Assembly: GCA_020205615.1 (NCBI GenBank)
Contig: CM035167.1
Coordinates: 136,476,568-136,540,567, forward strand
Origin: Panax quinquefolius
Taxonomy: Eukaryota > Streptophyta > Magnoliopsida > Apiales > Araliaceae
Reading direction: 5' to 3'
Length of the DNA stretch: 64,000 nucleotides
Made by a program: the position numbers and the translations under genes. The notes beneath the pieces were generated by a model. It was given only the letters and a program-made list of their open reading frames with translations, had not been told where the DNA came from and searched no databases. Shown in pieces: positions 24,562-36,100 of the stretch; the stretch's first letter is position 1, and each line of letters starts with the position of its first letter.

Positions 24562-26834
24562 TATTAGCGTGTCTTTCTAATCAGTGACAAGTTTAAGAGT
24601 ATAATCAAACAGAAAATATTGCATAAAGACTCCATATTGAAACTAATAAGTATAGGGTTGGTTTTTGTCTATCTGTTAAGAGTTTGAGTTAAACCATTAC
24701 AGAAAAAATACAAGGGGTAAGAGTAAGACACTGTAGACATTGTAGAAGATTCAACAATTGTGGAGTTATGCTCAAGATATTGTATTTTAGCTATTTCCTC
24801 GGGCGATTTCAAATTGTAGGTTTCTCAACCCTTAATACCATAGATGTAATTTAAAAATTTTGACATTGGAGTTTAACGCGCTTACAAATTAAAAGTATTT
24901 GTGGCAGCAAAATATTGTGATAGGGAGAAAAACATTGTTAATCCCTCTCTCTTTTTTTTATTTACTTTCGTAGCAAGCCAAGAAACCTCTTGCTGCCATA
25001 ATCATCTTCTAGGCAATCTGCTTATAGTTTCATTAAAATAATGAACTGAAATGATCAAGCACTTTGTCCTGTGAATATCCACTTCTTGTTATTTAAACTA
25101 TACTTTTTGAAACCATGAGAGAACTTTAGGAAACTGTTATGATCTAGGTAACTAAACTTATAACATGCATTTATTGTATATGCTGAAAATTTTGCGAATG
25201 ACGAAACCATAGCATGATATGCTGAATCTTATATACTCCCTTTTTCTGTCTGTCAAAAAAGTACCTTAAAAAAATTTGAATGGCGTCGAAATGAAATTGT
25301 GACTCTAGTGAGCAATTGCAGTCCATTCCACATTGGCTCTTTTGTAAGCTTCAAAAATTTCTAGAGGGAACACATTTTTAAGGGGATACTAGGGGATTGT
25401 TTATGATGAGCAAGCATCAGTTATTTCACACAAAAAAATGCTAAAGTAATATCTGTTATAAATCATTGGAAGGGTTTTTCCTCTTTTCTCCTTTCTTCTT
25501 CAGGTGAAGGCCAGGTGGTTCTAGTTTGACTTGTCATAATTGACTATAGTACCTTACACTAAATTTATATACTGCTTGCTCTAATATAAAAGGTAACTTC
25601 AGAGCTAAATTTATTTAAGTACCCTGTGCTTGTCCTGATCAACAATGGTTAGAAATTTATTTGGCAACTGATTCAACGAAATTTGTTTGAAGCAATGACT
25701 AGAGAATATGTTAAATTTGCATTGTATGTGGTGTTGTTTTCCTTTCTTGAAATTGGTTAGTTTGATCCCAATTCTGGGGACTATAATCAATGACATTAAG
25801 GTTCTTTAGTAAAGGCTTCTGTCGTATCACCCACCCTAAGGTTTATGACAAGTCACTAGTCAGATAACTGTTGCACCAATCAGAGATGATGTAATGATAT
25901 TTCATGATTTCATCAACACTATTTACCACATAACAAAATTCTTTTTGACAGGGCTATGGAAGATCACTCTGGCTGATGCAAGGAATGTTCAGGGCCAATG
26001 GTGGTTGTGGTTATGTTAAAAAACCGGATTGCTTGTTGAAGGTTGGTCCACATAATGAGGTCTTTGATCCTAAAACTAAGCTACCGGTCAAGACGACTTT
26101 GAAGGTGAGTGAAGAGTTACCCTTTATACTCAGCTTTTTGCTTGTTAATTAGTTTTTATTGGAAAATATCTTTCTCCAAATTGAAGTCCTAATTCTTTGT
26201 ATATATGCATCGCTTATTTCCTCATGACTGAGTACTCGAGTTCGTGCTATTATGTAGGTAACTGTATATATGGGTGAAGGTTGGTATTTTGACTTCCGGC
26301 ACACACATTTTGATGCATATTCCCCTCCAGATTTCTATGCAAGGGTAAGGCTCTATTAAGAATCTTTTGCCTTGAACACATTATTGATGTATGTTTTTAT
26401 ACCCATATATGTTCTACCATAATCATAGGACCTCTTGTAGAAGGTTGGTTGCTACAGGGCTTCCATGACTAATTTATCAACAAGCTCCTTTCTGAGAATA
26501 ATTATAAGTTGCAACTGTGTTAATGTATGTTGTTGTGTAGATTGGAATTGCTGGTGTCCCTGTTGATTCTGTAATGAAGAAAACGAAGACACTTGAGGAC
26601 AACTGGATACCAAATTGGAATGAATCGTTTGAGTTCCCATTAACAGTCCCGGAACTGGCTCTTCTTCGAATTGAAGTTCACGAGTATGACATGTCCGAAA
26701 AGGATGACTTTGGAGGCCAGACTTGCCTACCTGTTTCAGAACTGAGAAGGGGTATCCGAGCAGTTCCACTCTATAGTCGAAAGGGAGACAAGTACAATTC
26801 TGTGAAGATTCTCATGTGCTTTGAATTTGTTTGA
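18800..26834 (+). CDS. PLC2: Phosphoinositide-specific phospholipase C (PLC2-like), 9 exons, 592 aa
   Basis: Hydrolyses phosphoinositides, chiefly PIP2, to inositol phosphate and diacylglycerol at the plasma membrane, in a Ca2+-dependent way. Exons by GT/AG and family match: 18800-19117, 21421-21617, 22383-22518, 22591-22839, 22927-23153, 24214-24331, 25952-26104, 26258-26344, 26541-26834; the frame stays open, giving 592 aa, a normal plant length. The N terminus ([17 protein letters not shown]) and an EF-hand-like segment (about 25-100) precede the X domain, with catalytic His124 in GHNSY and His170 in VLHGR and Ca2+ ligands Glu154, Asp156 and Glu204. An acidic linker (about 301-319), the Y domain ([11 protein letters not shown] to [10 protein letters not shown]) and a C2 domain (from about 465, [16 protein letters not shown]) follow. 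The start fits the conserved N terminus and the upstream leader has no in-frame ATG. The isoform name is by similarity. Confidence 0.93.
20120..20440 (+). pseudogene. LINE reverse-transcriptase remnant in PLC intron 1
   Basis: With a few frame changes the plus strand reads [23 protein letters not shown], then [40 protein letters not shown]. This is the conserved C-terminal stretch downstream of the RT domain in plant non-LTR reverse transcriptases. It is frameshifted and lacks the rest of the RT and any endonuclease. It lies inside the 2.3-kb first intron of the phospholipase C gene in sense orientation. The flanking 19200-20110 may be part of the same insertion, but I recognise nothing there. 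Confidence 0.75.
21131..21240 (+). repeat. Stowaway-type MITE end fragment in PLC intron 1
   Basis: TACACTCCTCCGTCCCAAAA at 21131-21150 is close to the plant Stowaway terminal repeat (TACTCCCTCCGTCCC). I did not find the matching right end, so the extent is a guess. A similar weak left end, TATACTCCCTTTTTCTGTC, lies near 25235 in intron 6. Confidence 0.45.
23187..23224. repeat. TA microsatellite in PLC intron 5
   Basis: Uninterrupted TA run of about 38 bp, 33 bp after the 5' splice site of intron 5. Confidence 0.95.
24510..24556. repeat. TA microsatellite in PLC intron 6
   Basis: Uninterrupted TA run of about 47 bp in the 1.6-kb intron 6. Confidence 0.95.
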
Positions 26835-27328
26835 AATAATTGTGTGGTGTTGTATTCTTTTAAAGTTCATTTCTTTAATTCTGGGCATAAAAAGAGTTGA
26901 AAACTAGGAAGGTTTCTACTTGTGTGTATATGTATACATGAGAAAATGTTGTGCTGTTCTATGTTGTGGTGTCTTGCCGGCATTGGCATTGTATATGGAA
27001 CTCGGATATCTTCTTGTTGTGAAATTAGAGCCCTATAAATTCTGTTATATACTAGTTGAGCATCACCACCATTATATGCAACACTAAAATTTAGCACAGG
27101 TTTTCTATTCAAGGGAAAAGTTAAAAAGGATTTTTTTGTTTTTTGGGGGGAGGGGATACCATTTGTGAGTTCCTACACACACAAGCATTTTGGCTTGAAA
27201 CTCAACATTTTCAATCAGTTTCATCATATAGAGAACATCCAGCAGCATATATAAAGAGAGTTAAAATTTGATACATACATGAACGGTGTTAAAATAAGAA
27301 TAATGATATTCAACATAAGTATACATTA
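26835..27328. other. PLC 3' flank and intergenic spacer
   Basis: Holds the likely 3' UTR of the phospholipase C gene and AT-rich spacer. No other gene was recognised; a minus-strand 81-codon frame here shows no domain or conserved motif. Confidence 0.5.
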
Positions 27329-27703
27329 GAGCATCTCCAGCAATTTAGACTATTTGATGGGTATATTTAAATTCATACGAGCATCAAAGAATGTCTTTTA
27401 GTCTTCCATCTTTTCAATGAGATGGATTTATCCCATGACTATAATATAAAAAGATTAAAATAATCTATGAATTCAAAAAAGCTTCAATCTCCTTCCACTC
27501 TCCCATTTAAATATAATTAAAATTATAGTCCATGAACTATCAAGTTCCTAGATTTAGTCTTGTTGGTGGTTCAAATATAGTCACAGATTATATTTAGTCT
27601 ACCTGCCGGAGTTGGAAGATAAATCCTAGACTAAATATAGTTTAGGATTGAAAGATAAATCCTAAACTAAATATAATTTAGGATTGTGCTGCTGGAGTTG
27701 CTC
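27329..27703. mobile_element. Tourist/PIF-Harbinger-type MITE, TSD TTA
   Basis: Terminal inverted repeats GAGCATCTCCAGCA (27329-27342) and TGCTGGAGTTGCTC (27690-27703) match at 13 of 14 positions when one is reverse-complemented. They are bordered on both sides by TTA (27326-27328 and 27704-27706), the 3-bp duplication typical of PIF/Harbinger elements. The 375-bp body is AT-rich, has no coding capacity, and has internal short repeats (CCTAAACTAAATATA..TTTAGGATT) near 27600-27685. It sits about 420 bp upstream of the NFXL2 start codon. Confidence 0.75.
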
Positions 27704-28122
27704 TTAATTGACAGTGAAATTTAAAATTTTAGTTCATGTAAAAAAAAAAGAAAAACTAGGTGGGGTTATGTTGCATGATATATCCTTTTATAATAATAAT
27801 ATTTTGAAAAATTATAAAAATATCATGGAGGATAGAGTATATTCAATTATGCAAAAACGACATCATTTTGGCCCCGAACAATTTAGAGCTTAACCGAGAG
27901 AGGTCGAGGGAGCATGAAGTTGCCGAGGGAGTCCAAACAGCCGAAAGACACCGTGCTTACCCGAAGTCTCAAGGAAATTCTTTAAAAACATTAGTAAAAA
28001 GAATTACTAGATTTAGATCGTCCAGTTACAAGTTTGACTCTTATAATAACTTAAATTGCAAATAGCCGCGACAGATACAAACCAAACATCAGCTCAAATC
28101 ATACTTCTGCAAAATCACGAAA

Positions 28123-31100
28123 ATGGCCTCAACAACCACCCTCCCGCCACCTCTCTCGCCGCCATTATCATCAGATTCCGACACAGATTCCGACTCCTCC
28201 ACCACTGCCATCGAGACTCTCCGCCACACAGACCTCTCATCCACCATTTTCCGATCCTACATCGAGATCACTGGCCAATCCTCCCCAGACCTCACCAAAA
28301 TCCAATCTTTCCTAACCTCATCACGCGCCGGCGCTCTATCATGCCTCATATGCCTCGAACGAATCAAACCCTCCGATCCCACCTGGTCCTGCTCCTCCCG
28401 CTGCTTCGCCGTCTTCCATCTCCTCTGCATCCAGAGCTGGGCCCGCCAATCCGCTGAACTCTGCTCCTCCCGTGCCGCCACCCGCCTCCCCATCTCCCCC
28501 TCACGCGCCGCCTCCGACCTACACTCCATCTGGAACTGCCCCAAATGTCGAACGGAGTACCCTAAATCCCTAATCCCCAAAACCTACTTCTGTTTTTGCG
28601 GGAAAGTCGAAAACCCGCCTCGTGATCCCTGGGTATTACCGCATTCTTGTGGGGAAATATGTAATAGAGATTTGCAGAACAAATGTGGGCATTACTGTTT
28701 GTTATTATGCCACCCGGGGCCGTGTCCGTCATGCCCTAAGCTAGTAAAAACCTGGTGTTTCTGTGGGGCAATTCAGGATGTTAAACGGTGTGGTGCTAAG
28801 AATTTTTCTTGTAATGGCATTTGCTCCAAGAAATTGGATTGCGGGAGGCACAAGTGCGGCGAAATATGCCATGAGGGCGAGTGCCCACCATGCAGGGAGA
28901 GGGAAGTGTACAAATGCCAATGTGGAAAGGTGGAGGAAGAGAGGGAGTGCTATGAGAGGAATTTCAGATGTGAGGTTCCTTGTGAGAAGTTGTTTGGGTG
29001 TGGGAAGCATTTTTGTGAAAAAGGGTGCCATAAGGAGAAGTGTGGGGAATGCCCACTTCAGGGGAAGCGAGAGTGCCCATGTGGGAAGAGGGTTTATCAA
29101 GGGATGGCTTGTGATGTGGTTGTGCCATTGTGCGGGGCAACTTGTGATAAGATGTTGAGTTGTGGTTTACATAGGTGCCCAGAGAGGTGTCACCGGGGAC
29201 CCTGTGTGGAGACTTGTAGGAATGTTATTACGAAGTCATGCCGGTGTGGGAGCTTGAAGAAACAGGTAAATTTAGCTGCATTGTGTAATGGCTATTTGCT
29301 TTGTGTATAAATGTGGGGATTTTATATTTTTTTTAAGTTTTTAATAGTGGATATAAACTGAATTTAGAATAGGTCCCTTGTTATCAAGATTTGGCTTGTG
29401 AAAGGAAGTGTCAAAGACTAAGGGATTGTGGGCGCCATGCTTGTAAGCGTCGTTGCTGTGATGGGGACTGCCCGTCTTGTTCAGAGGTGTGTCTCACTAT
29501 CTCTGCCATATTGTGTGCTTTTGTATATTAGTTAGATGTAATAAGCATCTAAGTTGAGAAATTTCAGATTTGTGATAGGAAGCTTCGGTGTAGGAACCAC
29601 AAATGTCCTGCTCCGTGTCACAGGTATTTTCTCGGTGCATATCTGAACTAGCTAAATTTAACAGATATTACCTAGTAATTACCGTGGTCATCATATTCCA
29701 GTACCCTTCCTCAATTGGTGTTTTAAATATAAGGTTGTTCACATTACTAAATTATTCTTACGAATATGCTTCAAATATGTATAGGACATTCATGCGGTCC
29801 TGAAACATGCATATGGTTAGTTGGTTTTTTCATGCAGCTCTTTGATGACTTCAAAAAGCTATAGGTGATATATGTATTCATCGGATAAGAATGCTCCTGA
29901 GAAATGGCTAGACTTAAGTCTATCTATTAGAAACAAGAACAAAAAACAGAAAAACTGGGGGGGGGGGGGGGGGCACATATTTAGAATATTTTATGATAAT
30001 GAATTATCTAATAATCTGTGGAATGCTTTATATTTCAAATAGTTGAGCTTTTTAGCTTACTATAATTTGAGAAATGTGAATAATGTATCTTGCACCTCTA
30101 TTATGATAACAGACATGTATTTTTTGTTGGTCTTTTGACACAGTCCTGTGATGACTTCAGCATGCTGTGTGTGACTTGTGAATTCATCGCATAAATTGTA
30201 AATATGCTTCGAAGAAATGGCTAGAGTTAAGTTTATTAATTTAAAAAAAAAAAGGAACCCAAGGGTTTTAGATACTTCAAATACTTTAACATCAGGAGTT
30301 ATTTATATTTTTGTAAGGGTAATTTTTTGAGTTTTATAAATCGATGAAACTTCTGCCTATTGAAAAAGAGAGATATGATAATCTGTATTTCGTTGTGTTG
30401 TGTACTAACCTTATAGTGATGATTGACATTTGTTTTTGTAGAGGTTCTTGTGCTCCTTGTCCCGTGATGGTGAAGATTTCATGTTTTTTTGTGGGGCAGC
30501 GACTTTGAGGTGAGATTTGATTTGGTTTGGTTCTATGGATTTATTGAATCTGAAAGGAGTTTGTGCTAAGCTTTTCCGACCATGACACTAGAATACATAA
30601 AAAATTTGTATACATTGCTCTGCATTATGACTAGTGATACATTGGCTTTTTTTGTTCTTAAAGATAATCACTATTGACAATTAAAAAAAGGTAATGGGAT
30701 TGCATGGTTTTATCCGCCATTGTTTGGGTTATGTGTAATATATGGGTTAAAGTAAAAGGTTTACCGAGAACATAGTTTCTCTGTTCTCCAATGAAGCACG
30801 GAAAACGAAACCTGAAATGGATATGCTAAGGAGACACCAACATGGCAAATCGAAGATAGAACACCAACATGTTGAAGAGATGTATAAAAAAAAAATATCT
30901 CCTTTATATGAGAGAATTGTATTTATAAAAAAAGATTAATAGTTTATCAATCCTATATCACTCTAATGAATAATATCTTATAATAAACTTTAATATTCAA
31001 TAATTACTCAATACTTCTTAAAATGCAGGAAATATATACATATGCGCTTATGTACAGCTGTGAGTATAAATATATCATTATATAACTAATATAAACATTT

Positions 31101-33079
31101 TTGTTTATAAACATAATTATGATTGCTATGCTGCTTGTCACTCTAACCACTTTTTGGTGTATATAATGTCGGTATTTTTCTTTAATTTTTTGTCAGGTTC
31201 CTTGTGGCACTGAAAAGGAACAAAAGCCTCCTAAATGTCGTAAACCATGTCGTATTGCTTCTTTATGCAGGCATGGATCAACCTGCAAGGTAGTATTTGT
31301 TGTTCCTTCTTATTCCACTGTGCAGTCATCCCTTCAACTTAAAATCAAACAGCTATTATTTTGGTAGTGGCATATTTACTTAGTTATCTGTTCATCCCTC
31401 TATAATGATATCACAATCTAAGTTAAAGTACTTGTTTTGAATAGATAATTTCTATTACCAAAAAAAGAATTTGAAAAAAAAAATTAAACTCCAGCTTGCA
31501 TTACTGCCTATGTTCCTTTCATTATTTCATGCTTTTCACGAGGATAGCTCCAATTATTATTCATGTGCATCTTTTCCCAGCCACACAAATGTCATTATGG
31601 AGCTTGCCCCCCATGTCGATTGATTTGTGACGAAGAATACCCATGTGGCCACAAGTGCAATTTAAGGTTAGCGACTTTGCCTATTTTACAGTTCCACATT
31701 TATTCTTTTTATATGAAGTAATTCTTTTTGTTTCTTATTTTTTTGTCTATAGGTGCCATGGCCCTAAACCTCCTCCTAATCCTGAATTCACATTGAAACC
31801 AAAGAAAAAGAAGTCGAATCATCCAAGTGAATGTACTCCTGGTTCATCATGCTCTCCATGCCCCGAACTCGTTTGGAGGTCATGTCTTGGCCATCACGTC
31901 GGAGCCGAGAGGATGGTTGGTATTAAAATTTCTGGTGTTTGCACGTTTATCCCTTGAAGTTTCACCAGTGTCTAACTTGCTTTCATTTACAAAATTTTAC
32001 CAGCCTCTACCTTTAACTCGCCATGATCCATTTTATGCCATCTGTATATGATTGATAACAGAAGTTGATGTCTTTTCACTTCATTTATCAATTATATATC
32101 GCCATCTAAAATTGGACTACATTGAGTTACTGTGAGTTGAAGTGCACAAAGTTTTGCATTGGGGACAAGGTTTACCTGTGTAAAACTTGAAGAGATAGAG
32201 ATGAAAATTTCCTTAGATGTTCTTTCAAGAAGTTTAGCAATTCAACTTGAGCTTTTTAATTTCATCATTTAATGGTAATTAACCTTTTATTACTACCTTT
32301 GCAGATGGTGTGCTCAGATAGAACAGAATATTCTTGCGACAATTTGTGTGGAAATCTTCTTCCTTGTAGCAATCATTATTGCACTAAAACTTGCCATACC
32401 TTGAAGAGTCAATCTTCTGCATCAGGATTTCATGGAAGAGGCGAGTCTTGTGAAGTGTGTAATCTACCTTGCCAAAAGGTTAGAAATTCATTTTCTGTGG
32501 AGAATTTGTTACTAAACTGGTCATTATATCTAAAGAGGTTGAGGAAAGCTGGTATTTTGGAGGCGAGTCCCCTGTGCATTTTTAAGAGTTTATGGGGAGA
32601 AAGGAATAGTGGAGCTTTTGAAAATGGAGAATTGCCTATTGTCTTTAGTGTCTGTTAGGAGTTTGATATTGAACATGTCGTATTCCTGGATAGGGAGCTC
32701 TAGACAGGGTGTGCAGGGCCCTTTTTTTTATACTTTTTTTGATTATCATTCTCTGCATATAGCTAGATGAGGCTTGTTTTTGTGTACATTATGTACTGAA
32801 ATTTCTTCCTCTGTGATTTGTTATTATGTACTTGTCTAAACAAAAGACAAAAAAAAGATATGTATAGCAGCCAGCCACTTATATGAGTTAGTCGTGGTAA
32901 AGATTTGGATATTAAACATGTTGTGTTCCTGGAACAGGAGGCTTAGACAGGGTTTGTTACTGTGTTGAGCCCCTTTTGGTTTTTGGATAATCGTTCTCTG
33001 CATATAGCTAGTTTAGGCTGTTTTTGTGTACACTGCGTACTGGAATTTCTTCCCTTCTGATTTATAATACACTATATAA

Positions 33080-33117
<38 letters not shown>

Positions 33118-36100
33118 GAAAAAAAGAAGATTCGTATACTAGCCAACCACCCCAACTACCTTGCTCTGCTGATCTCTTCTACCATTGGTTTAAATTTTTC
33201 CTTTTATTCTCTATATGCTCAGTATAACTAAATTGTTTAACATCCCCCCTTCCCTTTCTTTTTCATATTGCACTTAGAACTTTCTTTAGCATATTAAATT
33301 CAGAGACTCACTGCCCCCTTACCCTCCACCCTGATTGTCTTCATTCAGGATAGGAAGCCTGCATGTCCACATCCTTGCTCATTGCAATGTCATCCTGGAG
33401 ATTGTCCTCCGTGCAAAGTACTGATAAAGCGTTCATGTCATTGTGGTTCTATGGTTCATGTTTTTGAGTGCATATACTACAATAGCTTGTCTGAAAAGGA
33501 GCAAATGAGAGTACGTTCATGTGGAGGGCCTTGCCACAGGTAATTAATTGAGTTTTGTTCTTATGGCTGTGTTTTGGTCGAACTAATTACTTTCCTTTGT
33601 TGCGAATTTAGACAAACCAAGACACATACAGAATAATAATAAAACAGGACACTTTAATTTGGAGAAAAACCTTAATCAAGAAAAAAAACAAAAGGAATAC
33701 AGTGCAGAGGTGTTTATAGTTTTACAGCACTCAAATCATCCTTACAACACTCTCTAAACAGCCTTAAATAGGCATATTACACAGACCTAGACATTTCTAG
33801 ATTAGTCTTTACATTTTCCTAAAAGAATATATTCTTGAACTTTCCAAGTACTGCCTTACAATTACAAGAGAAATTATTCCTAATACAGGCTGCACTCTTT
33901 TTTCTAGGCCTTACATAAATGAATTATTAAATCAAGATTTGACTTCAGATACTAACATTCTCCCACTTGAAGTCAAATTACCATGCCTCCATTACTCCTA
34001 CTGAGATGCACCGTAGGTATTCAAATTCACACCTTGTAAATGTATATTGCAGCAAGTCCAATGATGCTTCGTTCCAGCTACTGCCTTTGTCAAGAAATCT
34101 TAAAAGTTGACTTGTGTATGCACCTTATGAACATCAAACTTTCTTCCAAAGCCTGCCTTATAAAATGATAACGAACATCGATATGCTTTATTCGATCATG
34201 ATAAGCAGCATTCTTTGCCAAATGAATGGCACTTTGACTGTCACAAAGAATCAAATATTTTGATTGCTGCAACCCAAGCAATCTGAGCAAACGTTTGATC
34301 CAGATCACTTCCTTCTCAGCTTCTGCTAGCGCTACATATTCCGATTCTGTAGTTGATAAAGAAATATTCCTTTGCATTCGGGATATCCAACTTATAGGCG
34401 TTCCTCCAATAAAAAATATGTACCCCATGGTGGACTTTCTGCTGTCTTTGCAAGCAGCATAATTGGCATCAACATAGCCAACCACTTCAACATTATCATG
34501 ACCAAAACTCAAACAATAGTTTTGTGTACCTTTGAGATAGCACAAAACCCATTTTAGTGCTTCCCAGTGTTTAGGCCCAGGATTACTCATAAACCGTGAA
34601 ACAACTCCCACTACATAAGAGATGTCTGGTCTTGTACAGACCATGGCATACATTAGGCTCCCAACCGCAGATTTGTATGGAACCTTTTCCATTCTTCGAC
34701 GATATTCTTTGGATTTGGGACAATCCTCTGAAGATAACTGAAAGTGACCACTGACCAGCAAAGGGAGTACTCACAGGTGTACATCCATCCATATTAAAAC
34801 GTTTCAGTACTTTCTCAACGTAATCGGATTGGCTTAACCATAGCCTACCACGAGACCGATCCCTGGAAATTCTCATTCCAAGAATTTGTTTAGCAGGACC
34901 CAAATATTTGGTAGCAAAACATTTGCCCATCTCCTCCTTCAAGTGCTGAATCCCATTAACATCATTCCCTTCAACAAGCATATCATCGACGTACAATAAC
35001 AAAATAGTTATCTTGCCTGAAGAATTTCTTTGCAGATATACACAATGATCTTCATCACATTTTTGTATCTTTGTCTTTGCATGAAGTTGTCGAATTTTCT
35101 GTACAACTGTCTAGGGGCCTGTTTTAGCCCATATAAGCTTCTCTTTAATCTGCGAACGAGATTTTTATCTTTGGTAGAACATCCATCCGGCAGCCTCATG
35201 TATATTTCTTCCTTCAGGTCTCCATGTAAAGACGCTGTCTTGATATCCAGTTGTTCCGATTCTAATTTCAGCCTTGCAACCAAGGCCAAAATAATGTGAA
35301 TGGAAGAATGCTTTACAACTGGAGAGAAGATATCTGTAAAGTCAATGCCAGGCTTTTGTCCAAAGCCTTTTACAACGAGTCTCGCTTTGTAGCGCTTCTC
35401 TCCATTTGCCTCTTCCTTAATTATATACACCCATTTGCTAGCCAATGCTCGCTTCCCATGAGGCAAAGGAAGCAACTCCGAAGTATCATTGTGCTTTAGA
35501 GCATCCAATTCTTCTTTCATTGCAGCTTTCTATTTATCAGCATCGGGAGAAGAGATAGCTTCTTGGAGTGTTTCTGGTTCTCCTTTATCAGTGTATAAAA
35601 TGTAATGTAGTATCTAGGAGGTGGTCTGGAGACACGAGTAGACCTCCTAACAAAATGAGCAGGAGTGATGACATCACCTTCATCATCTGAAAATTGTTGT
35701 GGCTGCTCATTAGACTCCTCAATTTCATTTCCACTTCCATTTTGAAGAAAATCATGGGTAGTGTCCTCATTCCAGCCATCAACATTCAGTTCATCATCAT
35801 TTCTGCCATCATCATCTCCTTTATCTCCATTCAATGTTTTTGGATAACTTCGAGGAATCTCCGCAAGAGGAATATCATCCTTCTGGATTTTCTCTTCGTT
35901 CATTGAATACTACGATTCGTGACCTGATCACCTTTTTATCTTGAGCATCCCACAACCTGTACCCACGGTTGTCACTGCCATATGCCCATATCCCAAGAAC
36001 AAACATCTTCGCGCTCGATCATCCAATTTTCCTGCATTTTGTTGATGTACATAGGCTTCACCAGCGGAACACCTTCAAGTGAGAGAGAGATGGAACTCTC

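Noticed and set aside
28257..29158. Long alternative frames across NFXL2 exon 1 on both strands (107-133 codons)
   Set aside because: Low-complexity shadows (His/Pro-rich or Leu-rich) of the Cys-rich NF-X1 coding frame.
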